Origin: Zeugodacus cucurbitae
Lineage: Eukaryota; Arthropoda; Insecta; Diptera; Tephritidae
Assembly (NCBI RefSeq): GCF_028554725.1
Contig: NC_071669.1
Span: 53,933,001 to 53,997,000 of the forward strand
Direction: 5' to 3'
DNA: 64,000 nt
The notes under the pieces are model-generated. The model was given only the letters and a program-made list of their open reading frames with translations. It searched no databases and was not told the origin of the DNA. This document shows, piece by piece, positions 48,360-59,970 of the stretch (the first letter of the stretch is position 1; each line of letters opens with the position of its first letter). Made by a program: the position numbers and the translations under genes.

Positions 48360-48619
48360 CTCATTTTTTTGCTTATTAATTTCTACAACATCTCAATAAT
48401 ATTGTCCTAAATTTTCAAGTCAATCCGAATAATAGTTTCGGAGATACAGCCTTTGGAAGCGCTCCAAGTCAAGTACTATTGTTACTCAAAACCTTAAACG
48501 TGTTTTCTCGGAAACTATTCAACCGATTTTGATGAAATTTTACACAAATGTTCGAGATACAATTTACTCGTGCTTGAATGAAGGATTTTATTTTTTTTCA
48601 ATTACAACTATTTAAAAAA
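48360..48619 (-). repeat. family D copy 4 (partial)
   Basis: TCAATCCGAATAATAGTTTC, the GCCTTTGGAAG block and TGAATGAAGGATTTTA match 29880-30095 in the same order. It stops exactly where family A copy 3 begins. A related piece in the opposite orientation follows that element (about 49850-49910). Confidence 0.6.
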
Positions 48620-49830
48620 CAAGTAAGGAAGGGCTAAGTTCGGGTGTAACCGAACATGTTATACTCTCGCAATTTATTTATTTAACTTTATTAATATTAT
48701 ATAATTCACAATTTGACCCACATATTCATCATATATATTGTATAAAGTCCATTGAAAGTTGGAAACCATAATATTTAGGTTAGAAGCACCGAGGTCCTCG
48801 TGTTCGATATATGGGGCCTTAAAACCCTATGGTCCGATTTCGGTGAATTTTAGAATGGGGCTAGTGTGGCAGCATAACATAGTATTTGTGCAAAGTTCTG
48901 CACCGATATCTTCACTAGCATTTACTTCATATATTGTAAAGTAAACGATTCAGATTGTCTTCAAAGTTCTGGTATATAGGAAGTAGGCGTGGTTGTGAAG
49001 CGATTTGGCCTATTTTCACAGGATATCATTGGGATGTAAGGAAACTATGACAAACCAAGTTCCATTGAAATTGGTCGATTAGTTCCTGATTAGTTCCTGG
49101 TTTTCACCCATAAGTGGGCGACGCCACGCCCATTTTCCATTTTGTAAAAAATTCTGAGTGCAGCTTTCATCTGCCATTTCTTATGTGAAATTTTGTGTTT
49201 CTGACGTTTTTCGAGTTAACCCACTTTTAGAAATTTTCAACCTAACTTTTGTATGGAAGATGGGCGTGGTTATTATCCGATTTCCTTCATTTTTGGACTG
49301 TATTAGGAAGTGGCTAAAAAAAAACGACTTCAGAAAGTTTGGTTTATATGGCTCTATTGATTTGCGAGATATGTATAAAAAACTTAGTAGGGGGCGGGGC
49401 CACGCCCACTTCCCAAAAAAAATTACATCCAAATATGCCCCTTCATAGTGGGATCCTGCATATCAAATTTTATTCCATAGCTTTATTTATGGCTTAGTTA
49501 TGGCACTTTATGTGTTTCCGGTTTTCGGCATTTTGTGGGCGTGGCAGTGGTCCGATTTTGCTCCTTTTTGAAAGCAACCTTCATCTATGGGGCCAAGAAA
49601 TAAGTGTGCTAAGTTTCATCAAGATATCTTAATTTTTACTCAAGTTACAGCTTGCACAGACGGACGGACGGACAGACAGACATTCGGATTTGAACTCCAC
49701 TCTTCACCTTGATCACTTTGGTATATATAACCCTATATCTAACTCATTTAGTTTTGGGTGTTACAAACAACCGTTATGTGAACAAAACTATAATACTCTC
49801 TTTAGCAACATTTGTTGGGAGAGTATAAAA
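48620..49830 (+). mobile_element. DINE-1-like element, family A copy 3
   Basis: Both ends are intact: CAAGTAAGGAAGGGCTAAG with a TTCGGGTGTAACCGAA hairpin at the start, and TACTCTCTTTAGCAACATTTG with TTGGGAGAGTATAAAA at the end. The interior has GACGGACGGACGGACAGACA and GGGGCCACGCCCACTTCCC. It is highly similar to copy 4 at 61441. Confidence 0.87.
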
Positions 49831-49989
49831 ATGTCAAGAAAATTTTACCGAAATTTTTATTTTTTCCAATTTTTTGTCTCTCCTTCGTTCAAGCACGGGT
49901 TATGGTCTTACCTAAAACACTTATTTTTGTTTTTTTTTTCATTTTGGATGATCCTGTCAGGAGTTATGCTGACAACGCGGAAGCACTTT

Positions 49990-50033
49990 TTTCCGGCTAA
50001 ACGGTTTCAACACCAATCACATACATACATAAT
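49990..50033 (+). repeat. 3'-end stub of the non-LTR family at 51337
   Basis: CCGGCTAAACGGTTTCAAC followed by ACCAATCACATACATACATA repeats the terminal bases of the retroelement ending at 51997 with few changes. This is a severely 5'-truncated copy or a shared tail. Confidence 0.7.
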
Positions 50034-51336
50034 GAATGATATATTATTGAACTACTTAGGTTTGTATACCAACCATCTGATACTTTTTGCTAATAAAAGC
50101 AAGCTTCAACATCCCTAACGTCTTTCTAAACACCTTTATAATAAAATTTCACTTAAGTAACCGGGGCGCAACCCTAATAATGAATCTGATGAGGTTGATG
50201 AACTCCACAGATGAGTACGACATAGTTAGATATTTTCAGAAATACAAAAAGACACACACAAGGCATTTGCATACACATGCGGACATTTGTATATATATGT
50301 ATGTACTCCAAGGAAACCATATTCTAACGGAAATTTCTGTGCTTTTGTAATGTGTCCCTTTGGAATGCTTGCAAATTAATAAACGAAAGCTAGTAATTTA
50401 TTTTTGGTATATAAAAGGAAATTTGAGCTGGTATGATGTGGGGCATTATACATAGTCTCTGGGTAAGAGGAAATAACGACTCAAATATGAGTTGAATAAT
50501 GGCGAACTAAAGTAATTCCTTTAAATGTAGCATAGGTTCAAATGGCATGACAGCGAAAAATCAACAAGCGTGTCATTTAACTGTTGTTTGTCGCAATCGT
50601 ACAATGCGAAAGTTAAATAGCCGCTGGCATTGGTCCCTTTTCGCTGTTGAAGGTCAAGTAAAAATATCCAAGTAAATCATTTTTCGGCACACTTGGGGTT
50701 GTGTGTATGTGTGGGTACAAATAGTAGCTTACCCGTGCAACAGTCTTGCTCATTAATGTGGATATGTGTGAGTGGTGAGATTAATTTATCTCAAAGTTAG
50801 GCAACTGAAATTGAGACGGTGTTTACTGCTATTATGCTTAGGTAAATGCCAGAATGAGTTGAATGCTTAGTTGAATTTTTTTACAAAAGGAATTTACTAA
50901 ATAACATATTTTATTTCAATACTATCATATTTAATGCCAATATATTTAAGTATTAGATGTATTTAGTTTACTCATGCGTTCTTCCATGAATACTTTTCAA
51001 AAAATCAATTTTTTTATAAACCGAATTATGTTGAGATTGTACTGATGAGAGGAAAAAAATTTCGAATATAGACGAAGTGATAACTAAGAATGGACCTTAG
51101 TGCCGAAATTTAAACGAGATTATCTCGAAACTGTATATTTAAAAACTGCTCAAGTTATAACTCAAAAAGCTATTGACTGATTGGTCTGAAATTTAGTGGA
51201 GACCTTCTTCTCTCAGAAGAATAAACCTAAAATATCCGATATTTCGCGTTCATAAAATATTTTATTGTGATCAAAAATGTCAAAAATTGCGATAAACTCT
51301 GTGTTTTATTTTTTCAAAAACTTATTTTATATTGAC
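50034..51336. other. intergenic sequence without recognised feature
   Basis: No gene or matched repeat, apart from generic AT-rich phrases like those of family D near 51120-51230. Confidence 0.4.
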
Positions 51337-51997
51337 TCCCACGTCACTGTTGACAGTCATAACTTTGAAGTAGTAGATAGTTTCGTATATCTGGGAACCA
51401 GCATCAACAACACTAACAATATCAGCCTTGAAATCCAGCGCAGAATCACTCTTGCCAACAGGTGCTACTTTGGATTGAGTAGGCAATTGAAAAGTAAAGT
51501 CCTCTTTCGACGAACCAAAATCAAACTCTACAAGTCGCTTATCATTCCCGTCCTGCTTTATGGTGCAGAAGCTTTGACGATGTCAACATCAGATGAGACG
51601 ACACTAGGAGTTTTCGAGAGGAAAATTATGCGCAAGATTTATGGTCCTCAGAACATTGGCAACGGCGAGTACCGCAGACGATGGAACGATGAGCTGTACA
51701 AGCTATACAACGACATTGACCAGCGATCAGCGAATAAAAAAACAGCGGCTACGCTGGCTAGGTTATGCTGACCGAATGGACGAAAACATTCCAGCTTTGG
51801 AAGTGTTCGATGCAGTACCCGCTGGAGGAAGCCGCGGAAGGGGAAGGCCTCCACTCCGTTGGAGGGACCAGATGGAGAGCGACCTGGTTACACTTGGGAT
51901 CTCCAACTGTTGCCGAACTGTGAAAGAGAGAGAGAAGTGGCGCGCTATACGACCGGCTAAACGGTTGCAACGCCAATCACATACATACATATAAATA
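51337..51997 (+). pseudogene. 3' end of a non-LTR retrotransposon (reverse transcriptase C-terminus)
   Basis: Residues NFEVVDSFVYLGTSIN, SLEIQRRITLANRCYFGL, YKSLIIPVLLYGAEA, FERKIMRKIYGPQNIGNGEY and, after one frameshift near 51735, KKQRLRWLGYADRMDE and RGRGRPPLRWRDQMESD are the standard C-terminus of an endonuclease-type non-LTR ORF2. After the coding part comes CGGCTAAACGGTTGCAACGC and a CATA tail ending near 51997. Everything upstream in the element is missing. Confidence 0.88.
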
Positions 51998-52135
51998 CAG
52001 TGGAACTTCCATTACTCGAACTACTATAACTCGAATTTCTCCATAACTCGAACTCTTGAATTGGCAATAAAAGTCAAATTTCATACAAATTTCCATCCCT
52101 AAATAGAACTTTTCGACCAGGGGATAATTCAAAAT
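51998..52135. mobile_element. pogo/Tigger-like fragment
   Basis: CAGTGGAACTTCCATTACTC follows TA and directly abuts the retroelement tail. CCATAACTCGAACTCTTGAA and AATTTCATACAAATTTCCAT match 27690-27870. The right end is not defined. Confidence 0.6.
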
Positions 52136-52356
52136 CTTACTATGGAGGCAGAATTTTAAAAGGTCTTTCTGTATCATAAGGAGACGAAAAAAAGGTGCGT
52201 GGAGTCCCTACGCGCGGAAGAAGTTGTACTTCTTACTGATATTCCAAGAAATGCATATCATTTTGTATGAAAGAAAACTAGCGAGAGGGCAAGGATAAAA
52301 ATATGGTGGAGTGACCAACACTTTCTTAAATTCACATTTTATAAAGCAAATCAATT

Positions 52357-52695
52357 CTAATTTCTGGGTTCTGACGGATTGATATCTATAATATTTACAA
52401 TTGGATTATGATAACTAAAATACGATATGAAATGTCTTACATCTATTTTATCTATATTTCTCGCGAATACCGCATCAATAGTCGTACCTCCTTTTGTCGT
52501 AGGATCATTTCTTCCATTGATCATTTCTAATGAAAATTTCTCTCTGAGGAATGCCAGTAGTGATTCAGCTTCTGGCAATGAGAAATTTACATTGAAAGCT
52601 CCCGCAAGGAGTACCGGTTGTTCGCTATACTCAACTGGTTCCCCGATAATTTCTGCACAACCTTGCGAACCTGCAGTCAATATGTATTGAGGCAT
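52357..52695 (-). pseudogene. endonuclease (EEP-type) fragment resembling the Helentron-associated nuclease
   Basis: A 112-codon open frame contains PVLLAGAFNVNFSLPEAESL, TTKGGTTIDAVFARNIDKI and ISYFSYHNPIVNII. These correspond to the GDFN and SDH-P motifs of endonuclease/exonuclease/phosphatase enzymes. The GDFN aspartate is replaced by alanine. From memory, the SYHKPI variant and TTKSGTTIDAVF wording are typical of nuclease segments next to Helitron/Helentron helicases in arthropods. That link is inference. No helicase part lies nearby. Confidence 0.65.
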
Positions 52696-54294
52696 ATTGT
52701 TGCTTTTACACTAACAAAATATACAGCGAATTTGTACCATTTGCACCAGATTGCGAATTGCCCTACTGTACTTATTGACTGTACTTATTCATTAAAATCA
52801 CCACTCAGAAGTCGTTTTATCCACTGTAACAGTGCGATCATTTCTAATATCAAAATTAAGTTACATCACAAGATCAGTGTAAGATTTTCGAGTTTTACGT
52901 CATACCATTCTATTTTGTTTTATTTGGTTTTAATTAATATGCCTTTATTTATTACTTTAATAATTTACTTAATTGGATTATTTATTAATTTATATAATTT
53001 TTTATTTTTTTATTCTATGTATACTTTTTACCATTTTAGTTCCAGTCCCAGTCGTCTCCAGTAGTTATAATTATTTTATTTATTTAAAAAAAATATTTCA
53101 GGTTTTTGAACTTAATCTCTTTGTCTCCGTCTTTACTATAATTGTCTTAATAAAAAACAAAAACAAAAATTAGAAGTTAATTAAGTGGCATTTCATTACC
53201 AAATATCAAGTTTAATGCTATACTATGCATACTAATACATACATACATAGATACTTAGTGACGTTAACAATCGCCATGACACCATTTATTTAATAAAAAT
53301 AATGTGCTTGTCCTCCTTAGGAAAACTCCTACAAACAATTAAAATGGTTAATACGTGTTGGAAAGTGTGAAGCTGGTAGACAATGAAGGCTATTAGACGC
53401 CAATCTACCATCGCCCAGACAGAAATTGCATTTTTATTGTATTTTTATTACATTTCTATCTGTGTGCAGAAGTAGGTGTCACTATTAGAGTGTAACATAT
53501 AGCCACTTGAAAGGCTTTGGATATAATTTTTACGACATGGGTTAATCAGAAGGGACATTAGAAGAAGAAGAGTAGAGCGCCACATTTCATATAAGCGTGA
53601 CAACTAATTCCTTTAATTGCTTTAAGTGGCACAAAAATACTTGGTTACACTTGAAGTGTGGGTGTAAATTTAAAACCTAATTTAAGATATACATTGAGAA
53701 TTGAATATATCAAATATCACATATATGTTTGCAATCAAATTACCCAAAAAAATTACCTAAAATGAATACAGGACGTATGAGTAACATTACGTCTGATGCG
53801 TAGAATTTTAAATTACGTATACGCCATGGGGACCAAAGCATGCGTTTAGTTCGTGTTGGTGTTGGAATTGAATAAAAAACAGCTCAGTAAATATGATTGA
53901 TTCTGATGTGTTCCTGGAAAAGACACATATATGAACATACATATTAACATATGAATGTACATAGAGCGCCGGCTCACTGGGACTGCGAAAATGGCACACC
54001 TTCTCTTCACCTATTTAAATTTTTTAAATTAATATATGAACTCCAGAAAGTCAACTCTCTGCATGGGTAAAAAGTTCGAAAAGTATTGTAAATGGTGCGA
54101 AGGTATTGAACAATTGAATGCGCAGCATTTGCGCATTAAATATGATTTTTCACACGGTATGGTGTAGTTGTCACATGCAGCAAAGGTGATGTGAAAATTA
54201 AAATTTGAAACTGGAGAAAAATTTTTGGAAATCAATAATTCAAAAACTTTGAGCTTTTATTTAAGTAAAATAAAGTAAGCAAAACAGTGAGAAG
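52696..54294. other. intergenic sequence without recognised feature
   Basis: A hydrophobic AT-driven ORF at 52618-53064 (+) lies partly antisense to the nuclease fragment and is not credible as a gene. CATA patches lie near 53236-53250. Confidence 0.4.
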
Positions 54295-55045
54295 CTTGCC
54301 ACCTTGTAGAAATGTTTTTGAAGAATAAAATTAAAGTAATACTCAGAAATTAACAAAATAGCGGCCTTAGGAATTGTTTTTTCTATTTTTTCGGAAAAAA
54401 ATCAACAGTTAATTGGTCTTAAAAAAATCAAAATTTTTGAAAAACAAAAAAAACTTCGATCAATCTCAGGATTATTATGTATTCTAAAAACAAAATTTCA
54501 TGAAAATCTACTGCGAGGTTTTCGAGTTACAGTTGTCACCGGTTCTAAAAACATAATTACACAAGCGTTTTGGAGGGCCCGAGCGCTCTTTGCTATTTAT
54601 CAAATAACTCGAAAAGTAATTATCTGATCAACTTCAAAGTTCTGAGAATATTTTTAAGATATTACTCTTAACAAAAATGCAAAAACAAAAAATTAAATTT
54701 TTTGGAAATACTGACTACCTCTAACCCCATTATATATTTTCAAAAGCGTATAATTAAAAAATAAAAAAACATTTTGAAAGGGTTGCCACTTGTTAGAAAA
54801 GCTTTAGAAAAATAATTCTTTAGGATAAAGTAATACTATGATCTGCTTTTTAAGCTAACCTCTCTAGCTTAAAAATTTATTGATAGTGTTGCCACCTGTT
54901 TGCAATTTTAAACACACATGAGATAAAATATCACTACAATACGGGAGAAAAGCTAAAGAAGTGTAATAAAGATTTAAAATATATATATATATATATATAT
55001 TTATTTTTTGAAGAGTTGCCACCTACTAAGTTTAGAAAAGCTTTC
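54295..55045. repeat. irregular repeats of a TTGCCACYTGTTAGAAAAGCTTT phrase
   Basis: Related phrases start at about 54295, 54782, 54889 and 55014, each beginning TTGCCACC/T and mostly continuing with AGAAA-GCTTT. A TA microsatellite lies at 54980-55000. It may be an old element with internal duplication; the class is unknown. Confidence 0.5.
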
Positions 55046-55152
55046 CATCGAAACATTTATTGAGAAAAAGTTGCATATTCGAAATTTATACTGCCTTAAG
55101 TTAACTAATGTGAGAGTATTATAATTGAAGGGGTTTGAGAAATTTCACCATA

Positions 55153-55873
55153 AACAAGAAAAAACGTTAACTTCGGCTGTACCGAAGCTAATATACCCTT
55201 CACAGGTGCATTTCTTTTAGTAACTATGTGTTTAAGCAAATCTAAAGACGTAAGAAAAAGTAAGTAAAAAAGAAAACATTTTACTAATTCTTTTTAACCG
55301 GGTTGTTTGTTAGAAACATTAAGGTTATTTAGTTAACCGATCTGAACAATTTCTTCGGAGATTATATTATTACCTTAAGCAGTAATCCATGTCAAATTTC
55401 GTGAAGATACCACGTCAAATGCGAAAATTTTCCATACAAGCCATTGATTCCGATCGTTCAGTTTGTATGACAGCTATATGCTATAGTGAACCGATCTGAA
55501 CAATTTTTTCGGACATTAAATTTTCGGAGATTAAATATTTCTATGAACAATAACTCACACCAAATTTCGTGAAGATATGTAGTAAAATGCGAAAGTTTTC
55601 CATACAAGCCCTTGATTCCGATCGTTCAGGTTGTATGGCAGCTATATGATATAGTGATCCGATGTCGGCAGTTCCGACAAATGAACAGCTTCTTGAAGTG
55701 AAAATAACATCTGAAGGACTACTTGGTATATATACAGACAGACGGACATGGCTGAATCGACTCAGTTCAACATACTGATCATTTATATATATACTTTATA
55801 GGGCCTCCAACGCTTTCTTCTGGGTGTTACAAACTTCGTGACAAACTTAATATACCCTGTTCAGGGTATAAAA
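55153..55873 (+). mobile_element. DINE-1/INE-1-like element, family B copy 2
   Basis: It starts AACAAGAAAAAACG with the CTTCGGCTGTACCGAAG hairpin. It ends with TTCTGGGTGTTACAAAC and the ATACCCTGTTCAGGGTAT hairpin. It is the same element as 17342-18056 in the opposite orientation, including the doubled module (copies start with TCCATACAAG at 55431 and 55599). Confidence 0.87.
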
Positions 55874-57112
55874 AATGAACAGTATTAAGATGCACCGAAT
55901 GATTGTCACGCACTGCAGTCACCTGTCGCATGAAAAAGCTCAAATCAAGCGACCACCTGACAATCTAATGAGCCTTAGCACTTGTAGAATCATTAATTCT
56001 GGAGATAACATCAACGTATACTCCAAAAATGGCGGGGAAGAAAATAAACACAACTGTCTTTTGTCGTCACATTTAAGTTACAATATTTGAATACAAATTA
56101 ATCACTGATATATTGCTGACTACCTACCGTCTACAGAGTAATTGCGGAAGCTGGAATTGAATGACTACCCATATGACTGCCAAATTGCATGAAGCCAGTA
56201 CATGCAGCGTGCGCATGCGCACGACGCCTATTCAGAGTTATTCTTTACAAAATCAGCGGCTCCATTCTGCCGCCGCTCAAAGAGACTGTTGAATTTTTGA
56301 AATTCATAATAAATAATACCGCAGCGCCGTACACACACACACCTCGTCTGTTTGTGCCTAAAATTGCCAATAATTGCTTTATGCATTCCTTAAATGAATC
56401 ACTCACAATAAAAGTAAACTCAGCGAAATTACTGAAAACAATTTATGATGCTTTGTAGAATTCCATTGCATTGATTGTGTAATAAATATTATTGTTTACG
56501 TTTGCACACGCGTTGCGCGGCTATTCTTGGGCGGCTCAGGCAAAAGTATGCTGCTAAGTACTACATTTCCATATACCAATTTACATAAGAGTGCTTTGCA
56601 TATTGCAATGCATATCGGGTATTTGTACGCCGACTGCAATGCAAAATCGTAAAGGGAAGCATATTGAAATCTTTGAAAAAAGGAAGAGTGGAAAGAATGC
56701 TTCATTGCACTCCGATTGAAATGGAATATGGACTTTATAGAGCGCAAACAATACAACAAAAATTTGAAAAGTGGCCGTGGAATGCAAAATATGCGCATAA
56801 TATGGCAATAAGTGAAGCAAAATCGACAGATAGAGGAAAAAACTATTAATAACCATAGGTTGGCACTTAAATTGAGTGAAATTTTATTTTTATGTAGTGT
56901 TCTGTAGTTGATAATAAGTTTATGTTGAGATTCTTTTGAGAATCATAATCATATTAATACATATATCAAAGATCAACCCTAATGCATATATATACACATA
57001 AAAGATGGGACAATTAGTAAATCAGTTTAAAGTTCGGAAATTGTCTATAATTTTCTATATCTTCTTTATTCTAAACTTCCTCAACAATTCCATCCAAAAA
57101 AATGTACGACAT
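55874..57112. other. intergenic sequence without recognised feature
   Basis: ORFs at 56189-56458 (+), 56496-56798 (-) and 56581-56856 (-) overlap one another, lack domains and are probably accidental. Confidence 0.4.
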
Positions 57113-57134
57113 GTGTTCAAAAAATAACGGGAAT
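57113..57134. repeat. solo 22-bp mariner-type end
   Basis: GTGTTCAAAAAATAACGGGA plus AT is identical to the complement of the arm at 39740-39761. No partner end was found in the window. Confidence 0.7.
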
Positions 57135-57160
57135 TTTAAAAAATTCAAATTTTATTTTTA

Positions 57161-57644
57161 TTATACGAAAATATCTTCTGTCATCAGACAGCGCATTTGC
57201 GACTTGGCTCCCATCGTCCTTCTCTTCAGTTGGGCGTGGGCGCAAAGCAGCGATATGTTGAAGAACTTCGCTTTAATGCGGATTGTGGCTAGACGTTCAT
57301 CCACCGGGGTAAATGCCAGGACTTGGCGACGGAGTCTCTCTCCCACCACAAATCCAACATCAAATTTCCTCTCTCCTTTATGTGGCCGCTGTAGTAGATG
57401 TCAGAATGACCCATCTTCTTCCGTCCTTGTCCCGTCCATCGCACTTCTCGTTGTATGAGGACACCAACCAGCTGGGCAGAGGCACTTCCCAATTAAGGGT
57501 CCGGACATTCCAGGTGCATGCCTTCAAATCGTCCTTAAAACGTTTGCAGGGGTCGTCATCAAAAGGGCGGTGTCTCATCCGAGGCTCTGTGTTTGTTTTC
57601 ATTGGGGTGATTTTTTTATGTAGTGGGTCCCAAGCCCTACGCAC
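57161..57644 (-). pseudogene. non-LTR retrotransposon endonuclease fragment
   Basis: Three overlapping minus-strand frames read in order: KACTWNVRTLNWEVPLPSWL, then VLIQREVRWTGQGRKKMGHS and IYYSGHIKER, then ERLRRQVLAFTPVDERLATI and FFNISLLCAHA. This is the N-terminal part of an endonuclease-type non-LTR ORF2 (WNVRTL, I-Q-EVRW and CAHAP blocks) with two frameshifts. Confidence 0.85.
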
Positions 57645-57779
57645 AACCGCAGAAGCGGGCTTCGCCTTCTCACGTTAGTTCGCCTTCAAAGCTGCTGAGT
57701 CATATGCAAACGAATCGTTCCTGGCCACTCCCAAGTGAATGACAATCAGAAATTTTCTTCACTTGCGTGAACTTCTACA

Positions 57780-57957
57780 TATGACCCCATCCCTGAAGAT
57801 TTATAGTCCCTTTAACATTGGCAAAGGCGAATACCGCAAGCGAAACAGATTTCCAACTGGTGCAAAACTGCCAAACGGAGGAGCTAATGGTGCCCAGTTG
57901 TAAACTCGAATATAACCGCGTAAGCAGTTCCCTTGCCAATTTAGAAGAAGAAGAAGT
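57780..57957 (+). pseudogene. short retrotransposon 3' end with GAA tail
   Basis: CATTGGCAAAGGCGAATACC matches 51652-51671 of the non-LTR copy at 51337 and encodes NIGKGEYRKR. A TTTCCAACTGGTGCAAAACT stretch matches its later part, so there is an internal deletion. The end is AGAAGAAGAAGAAG. It lies opposite in orientation to the endonuclease fragment just before it. Confidence 0.6.
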
Positions 57958-59958
57958 AGACGAATGAATAAATATTTGTTTTGGTTTTTTATTTCTGTAA
58001 TTCTTTATAATGTTTTGAAACTAATCTTTCAGATTTTAAGATCTAGAATAGAAATATTCAGAAATGTTAAGGAGTCTTTAATTTTACCCAATAAAACATA
58101 AAATGTTAAGCAACAGAAGGTCAGCGGAACCGCGAAAGTTTATCAAAAAAGTGATGGAAGAATGAAGAATGCCCGTTTTGTTCAACCTTCTGTGAAACAG
58201 TCTAAATATGTTATTCGAGAATTTATGATACTCCCAACAGATTTCAATGAGGACACATATGCTTGCTTCTTCGGTGATAACTAAATTTTGAAACGAGTTT
58301 TGAATGAATCATGGTTATAGGAAATAGGAATAATATGCTGACATTTCCCAGTGTAGTGTGTCCCTTCTTAAAAACTCAAGCTTATACCAATGAGAAGGAA
58401 ATGACCGATCTCGGAAAACTAATATGGAATAAAAGGTATTTTAGATCGCAGAGTCAAATAATGTATATTAATCGGATCGGTGAAACTATGGGTGGTTGTT
58501 GATAATCTTTTGTGCCAAAGTTCTTCTTTTAAAAACAAAACTGACCCATAATAAAAAGATCATGTATCAATAAGCCTACTAATGTTACATAGTACGCTGA
58601 AATCTATTATTTAAGCTTGGAATAATTTAAAGATTTCAAGTATTTGTTCGAGTATGTTCGAGCATATATACTTTTCTGAAATTAATTTTTAGAATATTAA
58701 GATTCTTAGATTTAAGTTGAATTTAGTAAAATGTTTAAACTGTCAATTGGTTTCCAACTTAACCTCACAAATTTAATCAACCCTAAGTTATCGCTGAGCG
58801 CAATCAAATGGAACAAATCATCAATCATAATCCCCATTGTTAACCATCCGCATAATCTTCAACAATTCCGCTACTTCTTAACTGCTTTCGGTGACTCTGC
58901 AAATTAATGATTTCTTGGCTAATTTATGAACTGTTGTGTGGAATGGTGGAAATCAATTGTCTGTAGAACTTTTTGGCCAACTGCTATAAGTTGTCTAATT
59001 AAACAATTAATCTTGCGCTTTCTACATTGTATACAAATTTAAATTTCATCATTGTGACAATTGTGTCCTTTGTCTTTAATATATATTTATGTATGTCAGT
59101 TTCAAATTTACATTTGTGCTTCGAAAACAAATTCAATTAATTAGTTTCAATAAATAAACATTCAAATGCGCCAAAAACACAAAAGGAACAAAGAGAGAGC
59201 GAAAGTGAGCATGTGGGAAGGTAGTTAAGTGAATTACATAAACCACAAGCCAGTGCACAGCATGCTTGTTGGGCATTACAAGAGTTCACAAATTGGCTAC
59301 ATACACAGCGTTGCCACATATACATAATATACATACATATACTGCAAACACAAATAAAATTTATTTTGAGCCAAATTCGTTTACTCTTGCATGGCTGTGA
59401 GTCTATATTTATCTGCAGGCGCGTGCGACAATCCACTTTCCTTTTTACTTTCCGAAAGTTGTTTGCCTATCAATACAAGCACAAACATTTGCCGGCCGGT
59501 CGGCCGTTCTATTCTTGTTAACGTTTTTACTTTCTTCTAGCATTTAAATTTTTTGTTGCTCTTTTATTGTAAAACTATCCTGGCATTGTACTTTTATGTC
59601 GACAGCGACAAATTGGATGCTCGTAAAATGGTGAGAGCTTGTCAAAATTTGGGCATGCAGCAATGAGAAAGGCAGATTTATTCGCATTATTATGAAAATA
59701 GTTGTAGGATAGCCCTGTAGAGAAAATAAGTTGATGTAAAACCTTTTTTATAAAATTCTAGAATTGAAAGATTGCTATGTTGAAGCTCGGGTTCTTCTTA
59801 TGTAACTTATGTAACTTAAAATTCAGCAAAAGATCTAAATTTCTTCTCAAGTGATCCAGTCAGTTTATTATGAGACCGATTTGAAACAGATATCCATCTT
59901 TATGTTTATATTAAATGAGCTCTTAAGTGGACTTCGAAAGATATTTTTGTTTGATTTG
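57958..59958. other. intergenic sequence without recognised feature
   Basis: A GC-rich patch (GCCGGCCGGTCGGCCG) lies near 59492-59507. No gene was recognised; the ORF at 59137-59436 (-) has no domain. Confidence 0.4.
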
Positions 59959-59970
59959 TAACACCTAAAA

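Noticed and set aside
52618..53064. 148-codon plus-strand ORF
   Set aside because: Partly antisense to the endonuclease fragment and otherwise AT-driven hydrophobic sequence.
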